From: Novosphingobium pentaromativorans US6-1
Lineage (GTDB): Bacteria; Pseudomonadota; Alphaproteobacteria; Sphingomonadales; Sphingomonadaceae
Direction: 5' to 3'
Length of the DNA stretch: 64,000 nucleotides
NCBI RefSeq assembly: GCF_000767465.1
Contig: NZ_CP009291.1
Coordinates: 3,700,501-3,764,500, forward strand
The position numbers and the translations under genes are program-made. Below are positions 54,460 through 63,334 of this stretch, one piece after another (the first letter of the stretch is position 1; each line of letters starts with the position of its first letter). Under the pieces are notes generated by a model. It saw only the letters and a list, made by a program, of their open reading frames with translations, made no database searches and had not been told where the DNA came from.

Positions 54460-56283
54460 TTATTCGACGGTTACGCTCTTGGCGAGATTGCGGGGCTGGT
54501 CGACGTCGGTGCCCTTTACGCAGGCGACGTGGTACGCGAGCAACTGGACCGGCACGGCATAGACCAGCGGCGCGATCAGCGGGTGGACCTTGGGCATCTC
54601 TATGGTCGCGATGCAGCCTTCGCCGGCTTCCTCGATGCCTTCCCTGTCGGAAATCAGCACGACCTTGCCGCCGCGGGCGCGCACTTCCTGCATGTTGCTG
54701 ACGGTCTTTTCGAAGAGCGGCCCGGAAGGGGCGAGGACAATGACCGGGACGGCATCGTCGATCAGCGCGATCGGACCGTGCTTCATCTCGCCCGAGGCAT
54801 AGCCTTCGGCATGGATGTAGCTGATTTCCTTGAGCTTGAGCGCCCCTTCGAGGGCAAGCGGGAAGTCCGGTCCGCGCCCCAGGTAAAGCACGTCGCGCGC
54901 AGGGGCGATGAGGTGCGCCATCTCGGCGATTTCCTCGTCATGGGCCAGCGCAGCGTTGAGGCAGGCAGGCGTTTCGACGAGATGATTGACGACTTCCATC
55001 TCCTCCTCGCGTGCCATGCGCCCACGCTTGACCGCAAGATGTGCGGCGAGGGCGGCGAGCACGGCAAGCTGGCAGGTGAAGGCCTTGGTCGAGGCGACGC
55101 CGATTTCCGGACCGGCATGGGTGGGCAGAAGCAGGTCGGCCTCTCGCGCCATCGTGCTGGTCGGCACGTTGACGACGACCGCGATCTTCTGGCCCGCCTC
55201 CTTGCAGTGGCGCAGCGCGGCGAGCGTATCGGCGGTTTCGCCGGACTGCGAAATGAACAGGGCCAGCCCGCCCGGTTCCAGCACCGGTTCGCGGTAGCGG
55301 AACTCGCTGGCGACATCGATGTCCACCGGCAGGCGCGCGAAATGCTCTATCCAGTACTTCGCGACCATGCCGGCGTAATAGCTGGTGCCGCAGGCGACGA
55401 TGGTGATGCGGTTGACGCTGGTGACGTCGAAATCGATCTGGGGCAAGGCGACGGAATGGTCGATCTGGCGGATATAGCTGCGCAGGGTCTGGGCAACGAC
55501 GGTCGGCTGCTCGAAGATCTCCTTCTGCATGAAGTGGCGGTAGTTGCCCTTCTCGATCGCCACGGCCGAAGCGCCGGAGGTTACGATCTCGCGCTCCACC
55601 GCATGGCCTTCGACGTCGTAGATCTGTGCGCCCTCGCGGGTGATGACGACCCAGTCGCCCTCTTCGAGGTAGGAAATGCGCTGGGTGAGCGGGGCCAGCG
55701 CCAGCGCGTCGGAGCCCAGGTAGGTCTCACCCTCGCCATAGCCAACGACGAGGGGCGAGCCAAGGCGGGCGCCGATCAGCATGTCGGGGAAGCGGCGGAA
55801 GGCGATGGCAAGGGCGAAGGCGCCGCGCAGCTGCGGAAGGGCTGCCCTGACCGCTTCCTGCGGCGACTGGCCGGCCTCGACCAGTTCGGAGACGAGGTGC
55901 GCGACCACTTCGGTATCGGTCTGGCTCTCGAACTTGCGTCCGCGCGCGACGAGCGCTTCGCGCAAGGGCCGGAAGTTCTCGATGATGCCGTTGTGGACGA
56001 GCGCCAGTTCCCCGGTCGCATGGGGATGGGCATTGACCGCGGTCGGCGCGCCGTGGGTGGCCCAGCGGGTGTGGGCAATGCCGACGAGGCCCGGCGCAGG
56101 ATCGACGGCCAGTTCCTTGACGAGATTGAGAAGCTTGCCCTCAGCCCTGCGGCGGATCAACTGGCCATCGTGGACGGTGCAGACACCGGCACTGTCATAG
56201 CCGCGGTATTCCATGCGCCTGAGGCCGTCCACCAGGCGCTCTGCAACTTCTTCCTTGCCGACGATACCGATGATTCCACACAT
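54460..56283 (-). CDS. glmS: Glucosamine-6-phosphate synthase
   Basis: A 607-residue amidotransferase. The N-terminal glutaminase domain starts CGIIGIVGKEEVAERL with the nucleophile Cys2 and includes TRWATHGAPTAVNAHP; two SIS domains follow, with IVACGTSYYAG and SQSGETADTLAAL; the C-terminal FAKSVTVE is standard. It makes GlcN-6-P for peptidoglycan, LPS and glycolipids. There is no glmS ribozyme upstream. GlmU, which acts two steps later, is coded 1.9 kb away on the same strand. Confidence 0.96.
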   Translation of the reverse strand: MCGIIGIVGKEEVAERLVDGLRRMEYRGYDSAGVCTVHDGQLIRRRAEGKLLNLVKELAVDPAPGLVGIAHTRWATHGAPTAVNAHPHATGELALVHNGIIENFRPLREALVARGRKFESQTDTEVVAHLVSELVEAGQSPQEAVRAALPQLRGAFALAIAFRRFPDMLIGARLGSPLVVGYGEGETYLGSDALALAPLTQRISYLEEGDWVVITREGAQIYDVEGHAVEREIVTSGASAVAIEKGNYRHFMQKEIFEQPTVVAQTLRSYIRQIDHSVALPQIDFDVTSVNRITIVACGTSYYAGMVAKYWIEHFARLPVDIDVASEFRYREPVLEPGGLALFISQSGETADTLAALRHCKEAGQKIAVVVNVPTSTMAREADLLLPTHAGPEIGVASTKAFTCQLAVLAALAAHLAVKRGRMAREEEMEVVNHLVETPACLNAALAHDEEIAEMAHLIAPARDVLYLGRGPDFPLALEGALKLKEISYIHAEGYASGEMKHGPIALIDDAVPVIVLAPSGPLFEKTVSNMQEVRARGGKVVLISDREGIEEAGEGCIATIEMPKVHPLIAPLVYAVPVQLLAYHVACVKGTDVDQPRNLAKSVTVE

Positions 56284-56432
56284 GTGCCGCGCTTGCCGCC
56301 TTGTTCCGGATGAATGTTGTTGTCGCTGGACCCAGCCTTGCTGGTCCAGCAGATGGCGCTCCGTCCTGCAATGGACAAGCTTGAAAATCGGTTTAGCCGC
56401 CGACCTTCGCAAGCGAGCGGTGGAAAGTTCGC

Positions 56433-57263
56433 TCAGTCGCCGTCGAGCAGGTCGCCAAGGCCGCCCAGGATTGACCCTTCACCCCGGTTCTGTCCCCCGC
56501 GCGAACCGGCAGCCGCCAGCATCCGACCGGCGAGGCGCGAGAAAGGCAGGGACTGGACCCAGACCTTGCCGGGGCCGCGCAGGCGCGCAAAGAACACGCC
56601 TTCGCCGCCGAAGATCATCGACTTGACCGAGCCGGCGCGGATCACGTCGAAGTCGATGCCCGCAGTGAATGCGGCCACGCAGCCGGTGTCGATGTGAAGT
56701 TCTTCGCCCGCAGCCAGCTCGCGCTCGATCACTGTGCCGCCCATCTGCACGAAGACCCAGCCATCGCCTTCCAGCTTCTGCATGATGAAGCCTTCGCCGC
56801 CGAACAGGCCGGTCATGATCCGCTGCTGGAAGTGGACGCCGATGGAGACGCCGCGAGCCGCGGCGAGGAAGGCGTCCTTCTGGCAGATCAGGCGCCCGCC
56901 GACGTCGTCCAGCTTGATCGGGAGAATGGCGCCGGGCACGGGAGCGGCGAAGGCGACGCGCGCCTTGCCTTTGCCGTGATGGGTGAAGACGGTCGTGAAC
57001 AGGCTTTCGCCGGTAACGAGGCGCTTGCCCGCGCCGAGCAGCTTGCCCATGAAGCCGCTGCCTTCGCCGCCCGAACCGTCTCCGAACACGGTCGACATCT
57101 CGATCGGGGCATCCTTCCAGACCATCGCACCCGCTTCGGCCACGGCGCTTTCGCCCGGATCCAGCTCGATCTCGACGAACTGGAGTTCCTGGCCCTTGAT
57201 CTCGAAGTCGACGTCGTCGGAAATCGAAGAACTGCGCGAATGGCTCCAGGGACTGCCGGACAT
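56433..57263 (-). CDS. AIM24 / TIGR00266-like protein
   Basis: A 276-residue protein from ATG 57263, which follows AAGGAGG. It has the AIM24 beta-sandwich layout: VDFEIKGQELQFVEIELDPGES, AEAGAMVWKDAPIEMST, GKARVAFAAPVPGAILPI, and the Gly-rich loops MTGLFGGEGFIMQKL. The family is widespread and has no defined enzymatic role. The C-terminal tail is Gly-rich and ends ILGGLGDLLDGD. It is divergent from the TPR protein. Confidence 0.88.
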   Translation of the reverse strand: MSGSPWSHSRSSSISDDVDFEIKGQELQFVEIELDPGESAVAEAGAMVWKDAPIEMSTVFGDGSGGEGSGFMGKLLGAGKRLVTGESLFTTVFTHHGKGKARVAFAAPVPGAILPIKLDDVGGRLICQKDAFLAAARGVSIGVHFQQRIMTGLFGGEGFIMQKLEGDGWVFVQMGGTVIERELAAGEELHIDTGCVAAFTAGIDFDVIRAGSVKSMIFGGEGVFFARLRGPGKVWVQSLPFSRLAGRMLAAAGSRGGQNRGEGSILGGLGDLLDGD

Positions 57264-57441
57264 GATGCCTCCTTTTGGGGTGAATTGCTGGAACCCGGGT
57301 TTGGGGTGAGCGATTATCCTTGTCAAACCGCGTTCATCGGATACGCTTTGCAGTTCGTCGACCACTAACAAGGTGCGCGGCATTTCAGCGGATTCGCCGA
57401 CCTCCAAAAGGTGCGCGGCGCATTTGGGTGAGGATGAAAGC

Positions 57442-58194
57442 ATGAACCACTGGAAGGCCTTAATTCCCGGAATGTGCATGGCAATGGCGGTCGGTGCGGC
57501 TGCAGGGTCGGTCCCGGCGCGTGCCGAATCGGTTTCGCCGGGCCATCTGAGCGAAGTCAGCCAGCTGGTGGTTGCGCCCAATGTCATGGACAAGCAGCGC
57601 ACTTCGGCAGGCTTCGGCTTCATACGCGCTGGCAAGCTGAAAAAGGCGATTGCAGAATTCGACGCGGTGATCTCGGCGGCGGACCGCAGGCACCTGGGCG
57701 ATCCGCGTCCGCGCTTCTGCGCGCGCGATGAACGCGACGCCTCGAAGATCACGACCGCGACCGGTGCTTCGGGTACAAGCCCCGTGCTGATCGATGCGGC
57801 GGTGTGCGATGCGCACTTCGGCAAGGGCTATGCCCTGATCGACATGGGGCGCGGCGATCTGGCCGAAGCGGAACTGCGCCGCGCGACCGAACTGGCGCCC
57901 TTCGATGCGCATTACGCCAACGAATATGCCGAACTCTACAAGTCGCGCCGTGACTGGAAGACTTCGCTCGAACTGTTCCTGCGCGCCTGGGACGTGACCG
58001 ACAAGAACCCGGCAGGGCCTGACGCCGACCTTGCCGCGCGGGCGCTGCGGGGGATCGGCTACAACCAGATGATGCTCGGCAACCTCGAAGCGGCCGAGAA
58101 TTCTTTCAAGCAGTCGCTGGAATTCGAGCCTGGGAACAAGGCCGCCAGCATCGAACTGGGACATATCGCCCGGCAGAAGGCAATCGGTTCGTAA
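57442..58194 (+). CDS. Secreted TPR protein
   Basis: A 250-residue protein from ATG 57442. The signal peptide ends near VPARAES. The mature part has tetratricopeptide-like repeats: FIRAGKLKKAIAEFDAVI, GYALIDMGRGDLAEAELRRA, and NQMMLGNLEAAENSFKQSLE. An insert with two Cys (RFCARDERD and AAVCDAHF) may be disulfide-bonded. Likely periplasmic and involved in protein interactions. No more exact role is evident. Confidence 0.85.
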   Translation: MNHWKALIPGMCMAMAVGAAAGSVPARAESVSPGHLSEVSQLVVAPNVMDKQRTSAGFGFIRAGKLKKAIAEFDAVISAADRRHLGDPRPRFCARDERDASKITTATGASGTSPVLIDAAVCDAHFGKGYALIDMGRGDLAEAELRRATELAPFDAHYANEYAELYKSRRDWKTSLELFLRAWDVTDKNPAGPDADLAARALRGIGYNQMMLGNLEAAENSFKQSLEFEPGNKAASIELGHIARQKAIGS

Positions 58195-58218
58195 TTCAGC
58201 TCCGGAGGCCGGGCGGAA

Positions 58219-59604
58219 CTACTTTTTCTGCTCGGCCTTCTTCTTCTTCATCGTATCGTGAAAGCGGTCTGCCCAGCCGGGCTTGACCAGCTGTTCCCCG
58301 CGCACGAGGCGCAGTTCGCCCGGGGCGACGTTGCGCGTGACTGCGCTGCCAGCCGCGACGATAGCATCCGCGCCGATCTGGAGCGGGGCGACCAGGGCGC
58401 TGTTCGAGCCGATGAAGGCGCGTTCGCCGATCACCGTCTTGTGCTTGAAGTAGCCGTCGTAGTTGCAGGTGATCGTGCCCGCGCCGATGTTTGCTCCCGC
58501 GCCGATCTCTGCATCGCCCAGGTAGCTGAGGTGGTTGGCCTTGGCGCCTTCGCCCAGCACCGCCTTCTTCATCTCGACGAAGTTGCCGACCTTGGAGCCG
58601 GTCTTGAGCACCGCTCCGGGGCGCAGGCGGGCGTAGGGGCCGATCTCGACCCCGCTTTCCAGCGTTGCGCCTTCAAGGTGCGAGAAGGCGCGAATGGTGA
58701 CATCGTCGGCGACCATCACGCCAGGGCCGAAGACCACGTTGGGCTCGATCGTGACGTCGCGGCCAAGCTGCGTATCCCAGGCGAAGAACACCGTTTCCGG
58801 CGCGGTAAGCGTCACGCCATCGGCCATGGCGTCCTTGCGGCGACGGGCCTGCCAGCGTGCTTCGGCCTCGGCCAGTTCGCCGCGGCTGTTGATGCCGCCC
58901 ACTTCGTCCGGATCGTCCGTGGTGATGACCGCACAGGTGCGGCCCTCGAGCGTGGCGACATTGACGATGTCGACGAGGTAGTACTCGCCCTGCGCATTGT
59001 CGTTGCCCACGCGAGAGAGCAGGTCGAAAAGGTCCGCCGACCTCACCGCCATGAGGCCGGAGTTGCACAGGCGGCAGGCGCGCTGCTCATCGGTTGCGTC
59101 CTTGTACTCGACCATCATTGCGATGCGGCCATCGTCGTGGGCGAGCACCCGGCCGTACTGCAGCGGATCTTCCGGCTCGAAACCGAGCACCACGACCGCC
59201 GGGGAATCCTCTGCGTGAAGGCGCTCGATCATGGCGCGCATCGTTTCGGTGCGCACGAAAGGCACATCGCCGTAAAGGATCAGGACATCGCCGTCGAAGC
59301 CCTGCAGAGCGCCCTGTGCCTGCTGGACGGCATGGCCGGTGCCCAGCTGCGGCTCCTGCACTGCGAAAGTCACGCTTTCGCCCAAAGCCCTTTCAAGCTG
59401 CTCCAGCCCGTGCCCGGCCACGACGACCTGCCGCTGCGGGGAGAGTTCGGCCGCGCTGGCCATGAGATGCTCCAGCATCGGCCTGCCCGCAATGGGGTGC
59501 AGGACCTTGTGCAGGTTGCTCTTCATGCGGGTGCCCTTGCCGGCGGCAAGGACAACGACCGCGAGCGGGGCGAGGGGGGATGAGTCTTCGGCCATGGCGC
59601 TCAT
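58219..59604 (-). CDS. glmU: Bifunctional GlcNAc-1-P uridyltransferase / GlcN-1-P acetyltransferase
   Basis: A 461-residue enzyme. The N-terminal pyrophosphorylase has LAVVVLAAGKGTRMKSNLHK and ILYGDVPFVRTETMRAM; the C-terminal left-handed beta-helix has GVEIGPYARLRPGAVLKTGS and GAGTITCNYDGYFKHKTVIG. It makes UDP-GlcNAc in the last two steps. ATG 59604 or ATG 59595 could be the start; the first is given here. It is divergent from gph with 50 bp between starts. Confidence 0.96.
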   Translation of the reverse strand: MSAMAEDSSPLAPLAVVVLAAGKGTRMKSNLHKVLHPIAGRPMLEHLMASAAELSPQRQVVVAGHGLEQLERALGESVTFAVQEPQLGTGHAVQQAQGALQGFDGDVLILYGDVPFVRTETMRAMIERLHAEDSPAVVVLGFEPEDPLQYGRVLAHDDGRIAMMVEYKDATDEQRACRLCNSGLMAVRSADLFDLLSRVGNDNAQGEYYLVDIVNVATLEGRTCAVITTDDPDEVGGINSRGELAEAEARWQARRRKDAMADGVTLTAPETVFFAWDTQLGRDVTIEPNVVFGPGVMVADDVTIRAFSHLEGATLESGVEIGPYARLRPGAVLKTGSKVGNFVEMKKAVLGEGAKANHLSYLGDAEIGAGANIGAGTITCNYDGYFKHKTVIGERAFIGSNSALVAPLQIGADAIVAAGSAVTRNVAPGELRLVRGEQLVKPGWADRFHDTMKKKKAEQKK

Positions 59605-59654
59605 GTGCCAGCAAAATGTTGCGGTTTCCACATCAAGTCTTAACTGGGGACGCG

Positions 59655-60356
59655 ATGAGCACATTTCCATTCGATATCGTCGGGTTCGACCTCGACGGAA
59701 CCCTTCTCGACAGTCACGGCGACCTGGCAGCGGCAGTGAACCACGCGATCTCGAAGGAGGGCAGGCAGGCGATCCCGTCGTCCGAAGTGCGCGACCTGAT
59801 CGGCGGCGGAGCGAAGAAGATGCTCGCCCGCGCGCTGGAGGTTACCGGGGAGCCGGTTTCCGATGCGCGTTTCGACGAATTGCACCGCATCCTGCTCGAT
59901 TTCTACGAGGCCAATATCGCGGTCGAGACGCGCCTGTTTCCGGGCGGACTCGAAATGCTGGACGGTCTGGCTGCGCGCGGCGTGAAGATCGCGGTGGTGA
60001 CCAACAAGCTTGAGCGCTTCGCCGTGCGGATCTTCGACGAGCTTGGCCTGTCGGATCGCTTCTTCACGGTCATTGGCGGCGATACGCTGGGGCCGGGCAA
60101 GGCCAAGCCCAACCCCGATCTCATCTACGAGATGCTCGATCGGGCCGGTGTCTCGCGGCAGAAGGCGCGCGCTGTCTATGTCGGCGATACGACTTACGAT
60201 ACCGGCGCGGCTGCCGCTGCGGGGCTACCCTGCGTCGCGGTGAGCTTCGGCTTCTGCGACAAGCCGCCCCGCGAACTGGGTGCCAATGCGGTGATCGATC
60301 ACTTCGACCAGCTCATTCCTGCGCTCGACTATCTGGGAACCGCCTCCGTGCGCTGA
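59655..60356 (+). CDS. gph: Phosphoglycolate phosphatase-like HAD hydrolase
   Basis: A 233-residue HAD phosphatase. Motif I is FDLDGTLLDSHGDLAAAV, motif II VVTNK, motif III KPNPDL and motif IV VYVGDTTYDTGAAAAAG. The length and the cap domain (helical, residues about 20-90) fit Gph, which removes phosphate from 2-phosphoglycolate. GGGGACG precedes the ATG at 59655. Confidence 0.9.
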   Translation: MSTFPFDIVGFDLDGTLLDSHGDLAAAVNHAISKEGRQAIPSSEVRDLIGGGAKKMLARALEVTGEPVSDARFDELHRILLDFYEANIAVETRLFPGGLEMLDGLAARGVKIAVVTNKLERFAVRIFDELGLSDRFFTVIGGDTLGPGKAKPNPDLIYEMLDRAGVSRQKARAVYVGDTTYDTGAAAAAGLPCVAVSFGFCDKPPRELGANAVIDHFDQLIPALDYLGTASVR

Positions 60357-60382
60357 GCCGACAGGCGCGGTTACGTTGCAGA

Positions 60383-63220
60383 TCAGGGCTTGGGCGGATC
60401 GACGCCTTCCGGAAGGACCAGCACTTCCACGCCGGCATCCGGTTGGAGGTAGCGCTTGGCCGTCGCCTCGACATCGGCGGCGGTGAGCGCCATCAGTCGC
60501 TCGCGCGCCTTGACGAAGCGGTCGATCCGGTCGCTTTCCGACTGGGCGCGATCGACCAGCGAGAGCCACCCGGTGTTTGACTTCAGGGCGTTCTGGAAGG
60601 CTTCGTAGAGCGGTTGGCGTGCCCGGGTCAGGATGTCGTCGTGGACCGGGGCCATGCGCAGCGCGGAGAGCACCTTGTGGATCGCCTTGCGGGTTGCCGC
60701 GACGTCCGCCACGTCGACCGAGGCGTTGATCGAGAACGTGCCGTATCCCTTCCACTCGCGCGAGAGATTGCTGCTGGCCGAGGGCGAATAGGTCTTGCCC
60801 AGCGCTTCGCGCAATTCGTCGGTCAGCTCGATGCGCATGATCCGTTCGAGCAGTTCCAGCTCGAGCGTCTGCTGCGGGTCGCTGTCGTCGCGGGTGGGGA
60901 AGGTCAACCGCAGCAATGCCTGGTCGGATGCGCCGGTGTGTCGCAGGACGCGCGGTTCCCGATCTGGCGTGAAGGTGCGCGGCGGCTGGTTCGCATAGTC
61001 GCGGAATGCCGCTTCGCGCGGCGGCAGCGCCCCCAGCGTTTGGGCGACAAGAGCGATTGCCTTGTCCTCCTCGATGTCGCCGACGATGCCCAGTTCGATG
61101 GCGCCGTGGGCAAGTCTGTCGCCGATGTCGCGCTTGAGTTCGTCGAAAGTACGGTGGCGATAGGCGTCGACCGGCTGCAGGCTGAAGCGCGGATCCTTGT
61201 CCGAAAGGATCGCGCCGAGGTCCGCGCTCAGGGCCGAAGCCGGGGTGGCCCGCAGCTGGGCGAAATAGTTGTTCACCTGTTGGCGGTACTGCACCGCGCC
61301 TTCCGGGCGATAGCCGGGGTCGGTGATGAGCGCGGCGATGAGGTCAAGCTGCAGCTCGAGGTCACGCGGCGTGGTCTGGTAGCGTCCGTCGAAGCTTGCA
61401 TCTGCGCTGGTGAGGCCGAAGCCGACAGTCCGTCCGGCGAAGATCGTGTCGAGATCGTCGCGGCTGTGCTTCCCGAGCCCGCCTTCGTCGAGATAGGAGA
61501 CCATTTCCGTCGCCAGCGGGTCGCTCCTGGTATCGAGCTTGTCGCCGCCATCGATGCTGATGCTGACGCGCACCTTGTCCCTTTCGATGTCGGTGCGCTT
61601 GAGATTGAGCATTACGCCATTGGCGAAGCGGATCTCGCGGATGCCGAGTTCGGGCCCGATCCGGTCGCTGACCACTTCTCCCGGGGCGCCGAAGTCGGTG
61701 TAGCCGAAATCGCTGAGCGCGGTGATTTCGCTGCGCTCGACCGGGGCCTTCATCGCCTGTTTCCAGCTCTCCCGCAGCGCTTCGCCGCCGCCTTCGGGCC
61801 CGATCCGGCCTTCGAAACGCAAAAGCGGTTTCCTGAGCGGGATCGCTTCGCGCTCAAGCGCGGCGAGGACGGCTTCGGGGGTTATCTGCGGCGCAAAGGC
61901 CTCGAAGCGTTGCAGCACGGTTTCGGGCGTGGAGGGCACGGTCCGGTCGGTGACGAGCGCCAGCGCGGACTCGGCGAGCGCTGGGTTGCTGCGCGTGTCG
62001 GCCGAGCCCAGGGCATCGACCAGTGTGTTGCGGATCGAGGCCACCTGCTCGGCGACTTCGGAGGCGGCAAAACCGTAGGCGAGGGCGCGGCGATATTCAG
62101 CCACGGCGGCCTGAAGTCCCTCGCGCCACTTGCCGTCGACGGTATCGACGATGAGGCGCGTCGAGCGCGCGGTTTCAAAAACGTCGCCGGTGCCGAACCC
62201 CGCGCCTCGGAAAGGCGGGGACGCCTGGCGCGAGAGGCGCTGGAGGCGGCGATTGACGATGTCGTAGCCGATCGAGCGCAGCAGGTTTTCCTGCCGCTGC
62301 TTCACGCTGTCGGGTTCGTAGAGCCAGGGGCCGTTGCGCAGCGCGGTTATCCGCTCGGAAAGAGCAGGGTCGACGTAGATTTCCGTGCGGCTCTTGTCTT
62401 TCGCCCGAATCGGTCCGGCATCGGGCTGCGGTTCGGACGGTTCGGCCTGCCAGTCTCCGAAATGGCGCTGTATGCCGGCGACCATCTCGTCGATGTCGAA
62501 ATCCCCTACGACGACAACGGTAACGTGCGCCGGCACATACTCGCGGTGGTAGAAGGCGCGCAGGCTTTGAGACGTGGCGGCATTGAGTGACTGTGTCGTG
62601 CCGATCGGCAGGCGATTGGCATAGAGCGAGCCGGGGTAGAAGAACTTCAGCCCGTCGACCGCATTGCGAAATCCGAAGGTGTTGCGATCGCGCATTTCGG
62701 ACAGAACGACGCCGCGCTCGCGCTCTACTGCGCCCTGCGAGATGGTCAGTTCGCTGGCGGTCTGGCGCATGAGCATCAGCGCCGTGTCGAGCAGGGTGGA
62801 ATCGCTGCGCGGCAGGTCCAGCTTGTAGATCGTGCGGTCGAAGCTGGTCGAGGCATTGGTGTCCGCGCCGAAGGCGAGGCCGTCGCGCTCGAGCAGGGGA
62901 ATCATCTCGCCTTCGGGCACGCGCTTGCTGCCGTTGAAGGCCATGTGCTCCACGAAGTGGGCGTAGCCCTGTTCGCTGTAGCTTTCGTCGAGCGAGCCGG
63001 CTTCGACCAGCATGCGCACCACGCCGGTCCCGGCAGGGGTGGCATTGTGCCGGACGACGTAACGCATGCCGTTGGCGAGGCGCCCGAAGCGATAGTCCGG
63101 ATCGAGCGGAATGTCGCTGGCCTCGAAGGCCCAGGAAGTGTCGTCGCGGGGGGGCGTGTTCTCCCGGGCTGCCAGCGGGGCCGGCAGGAGCAGGAGAAGC
63201 GCAATCAGGAGTCCTCTCAT
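60383..63220 (-). CDS. M16 family zinc metallopeptidase, secreted
   Basis: A 945-residue protein. ATG 63220 starts a signal peptide (MRGLLIALLLLLPAPLAA); ATG 63250 is another option. The inverted zinc motif H-x-x-E-H lies at residues 88-92 (HFVEHMAFNG), with a downstream acidic ligand near ERERGVVLSEMRDR. Two M16 repeats follow, the second without the zinc motif. It is the pqqL/pitrilysin-like type of periplasmic peptidase that degrades peptides. It follows purC on the same strand, after an inverted repeat. Confidence 0.9.
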   Translation of the reverse strand: MRGLLIALLLLLPAPLAARENTPPRDDTSWAFEASDIPLDPDYRFGRLANGMRYVVRHNATPAGTGVVRMLVEAGSLDESYSEQGYAHFVEHMAFNGSKRVPEGEMIPLLERDGLAFGADTNASTSFDRTIYKLDLPRSDSTLLDTALMLMRQTASELTISQGAVERERGVVLSEMRDRNTFGFRNAVDGLKFFYPGSLYANRLPIGTTQSLNAATSQSLRAFYHREYVPAHVTVVVVGDFDIDEMVAGIQRHFGDWQAEPSEPQPDAGPIRAKDKSRTEIYVDPALSERITALRNGPWLYEPDSVKQRQENLLRSIGYDIVNRRLQRLSRQASPPFRGAGFGTGDVFETARSTRLIVDTVDGKWREGLQAAVAEYRRALAYGFAASEVAEQVASIRNTLVDALGSADTRSNPALAESALALVTDRTVPSTPETVLQRFEAFAPQITPEAVLAALEREAIPLRKPLLRFEGRIGPEGGGEALRESWKQAMKAPVERSEITALSDFGYTDFGAPGEVVSDRIGPELGIREIRFANGVMLNLKRTDIERDKVRVSISIDGGDKLDTRSDPLATEMVSYLDEGGLGKHSRDDLDTIFAGRTVGFGLTSADASFDGRYQTTPRDLELQLDLIAALITDPGYRPEGAVQYRQQVNNYFAQLRATPASALSADLGAILSDKDPRFSLQPVDAYRHRTFDELKRDIGDRLAHGAIELGIVGDIEEDKAIALVAQTLGALPPREAAFRDYANQPPRTFTPDREPRVLRHTGASDQALLRLTFPTRDDSDPQQTLELELLERIMRIELTDELREALGKTYSPSASSNLSREWKGYGTFSINASVDVADVAATRKAIHKVLSALRMAPVHDDILTRARQPLYEAFQNALKSNTGWLSLVDRAQSESDRIDRFVKARERLMALTAADVEATAKRYLQPDAGVEVLVLPEGVDPPKP

Positions 63221-63256
63221 CGCGCCCAGACCTGCCCCAGCGGCGCGCATATAACA

Positions 63257-63294
63257 AGGGCCCGGATCGCGATTGCCACCGCGTTCCGGGCCCT
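63257..63294 (-). terminator. Inverted repeat after purC
   Basis: AGGGCCCGGA (63257-63266) and TCCGGGCCCT (63285-63294) form a 10-bp stem with an 18-nt loop that can itself pair (CGCG/CGCG). On the minus strand it is followed by TGTTAT. It lies 40 bp after the purC stop and just before the M16 gene, so it may end purC transcription or form part of the 5' leader of the M16 gene. Confidence 0.55.
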
Positions 63295-63334
63295 GAAAGG
63301 CTTTGTCAGCGCCCCGATCGAGGCGCGTGGCCGG

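Noticed and set aside
54361..54460. Possible glmS ribozyme or leader element near glmS
   Set aside because: The glmS start is at 56283, so the stretch at 54.4 kb is its 3' end; upstream of the real start no ribozyme core is visible, and this element is known mainly from Gram-positives.
54361..56313. A long plus-strand open frame opposite glmS (about 650 codons)
   Set aside because: It is the antisense shadow of glmS. Similar shadows opposite lptD, pepA, the GGDEF/EAL gene and the M16 gene were left out for the same reason.
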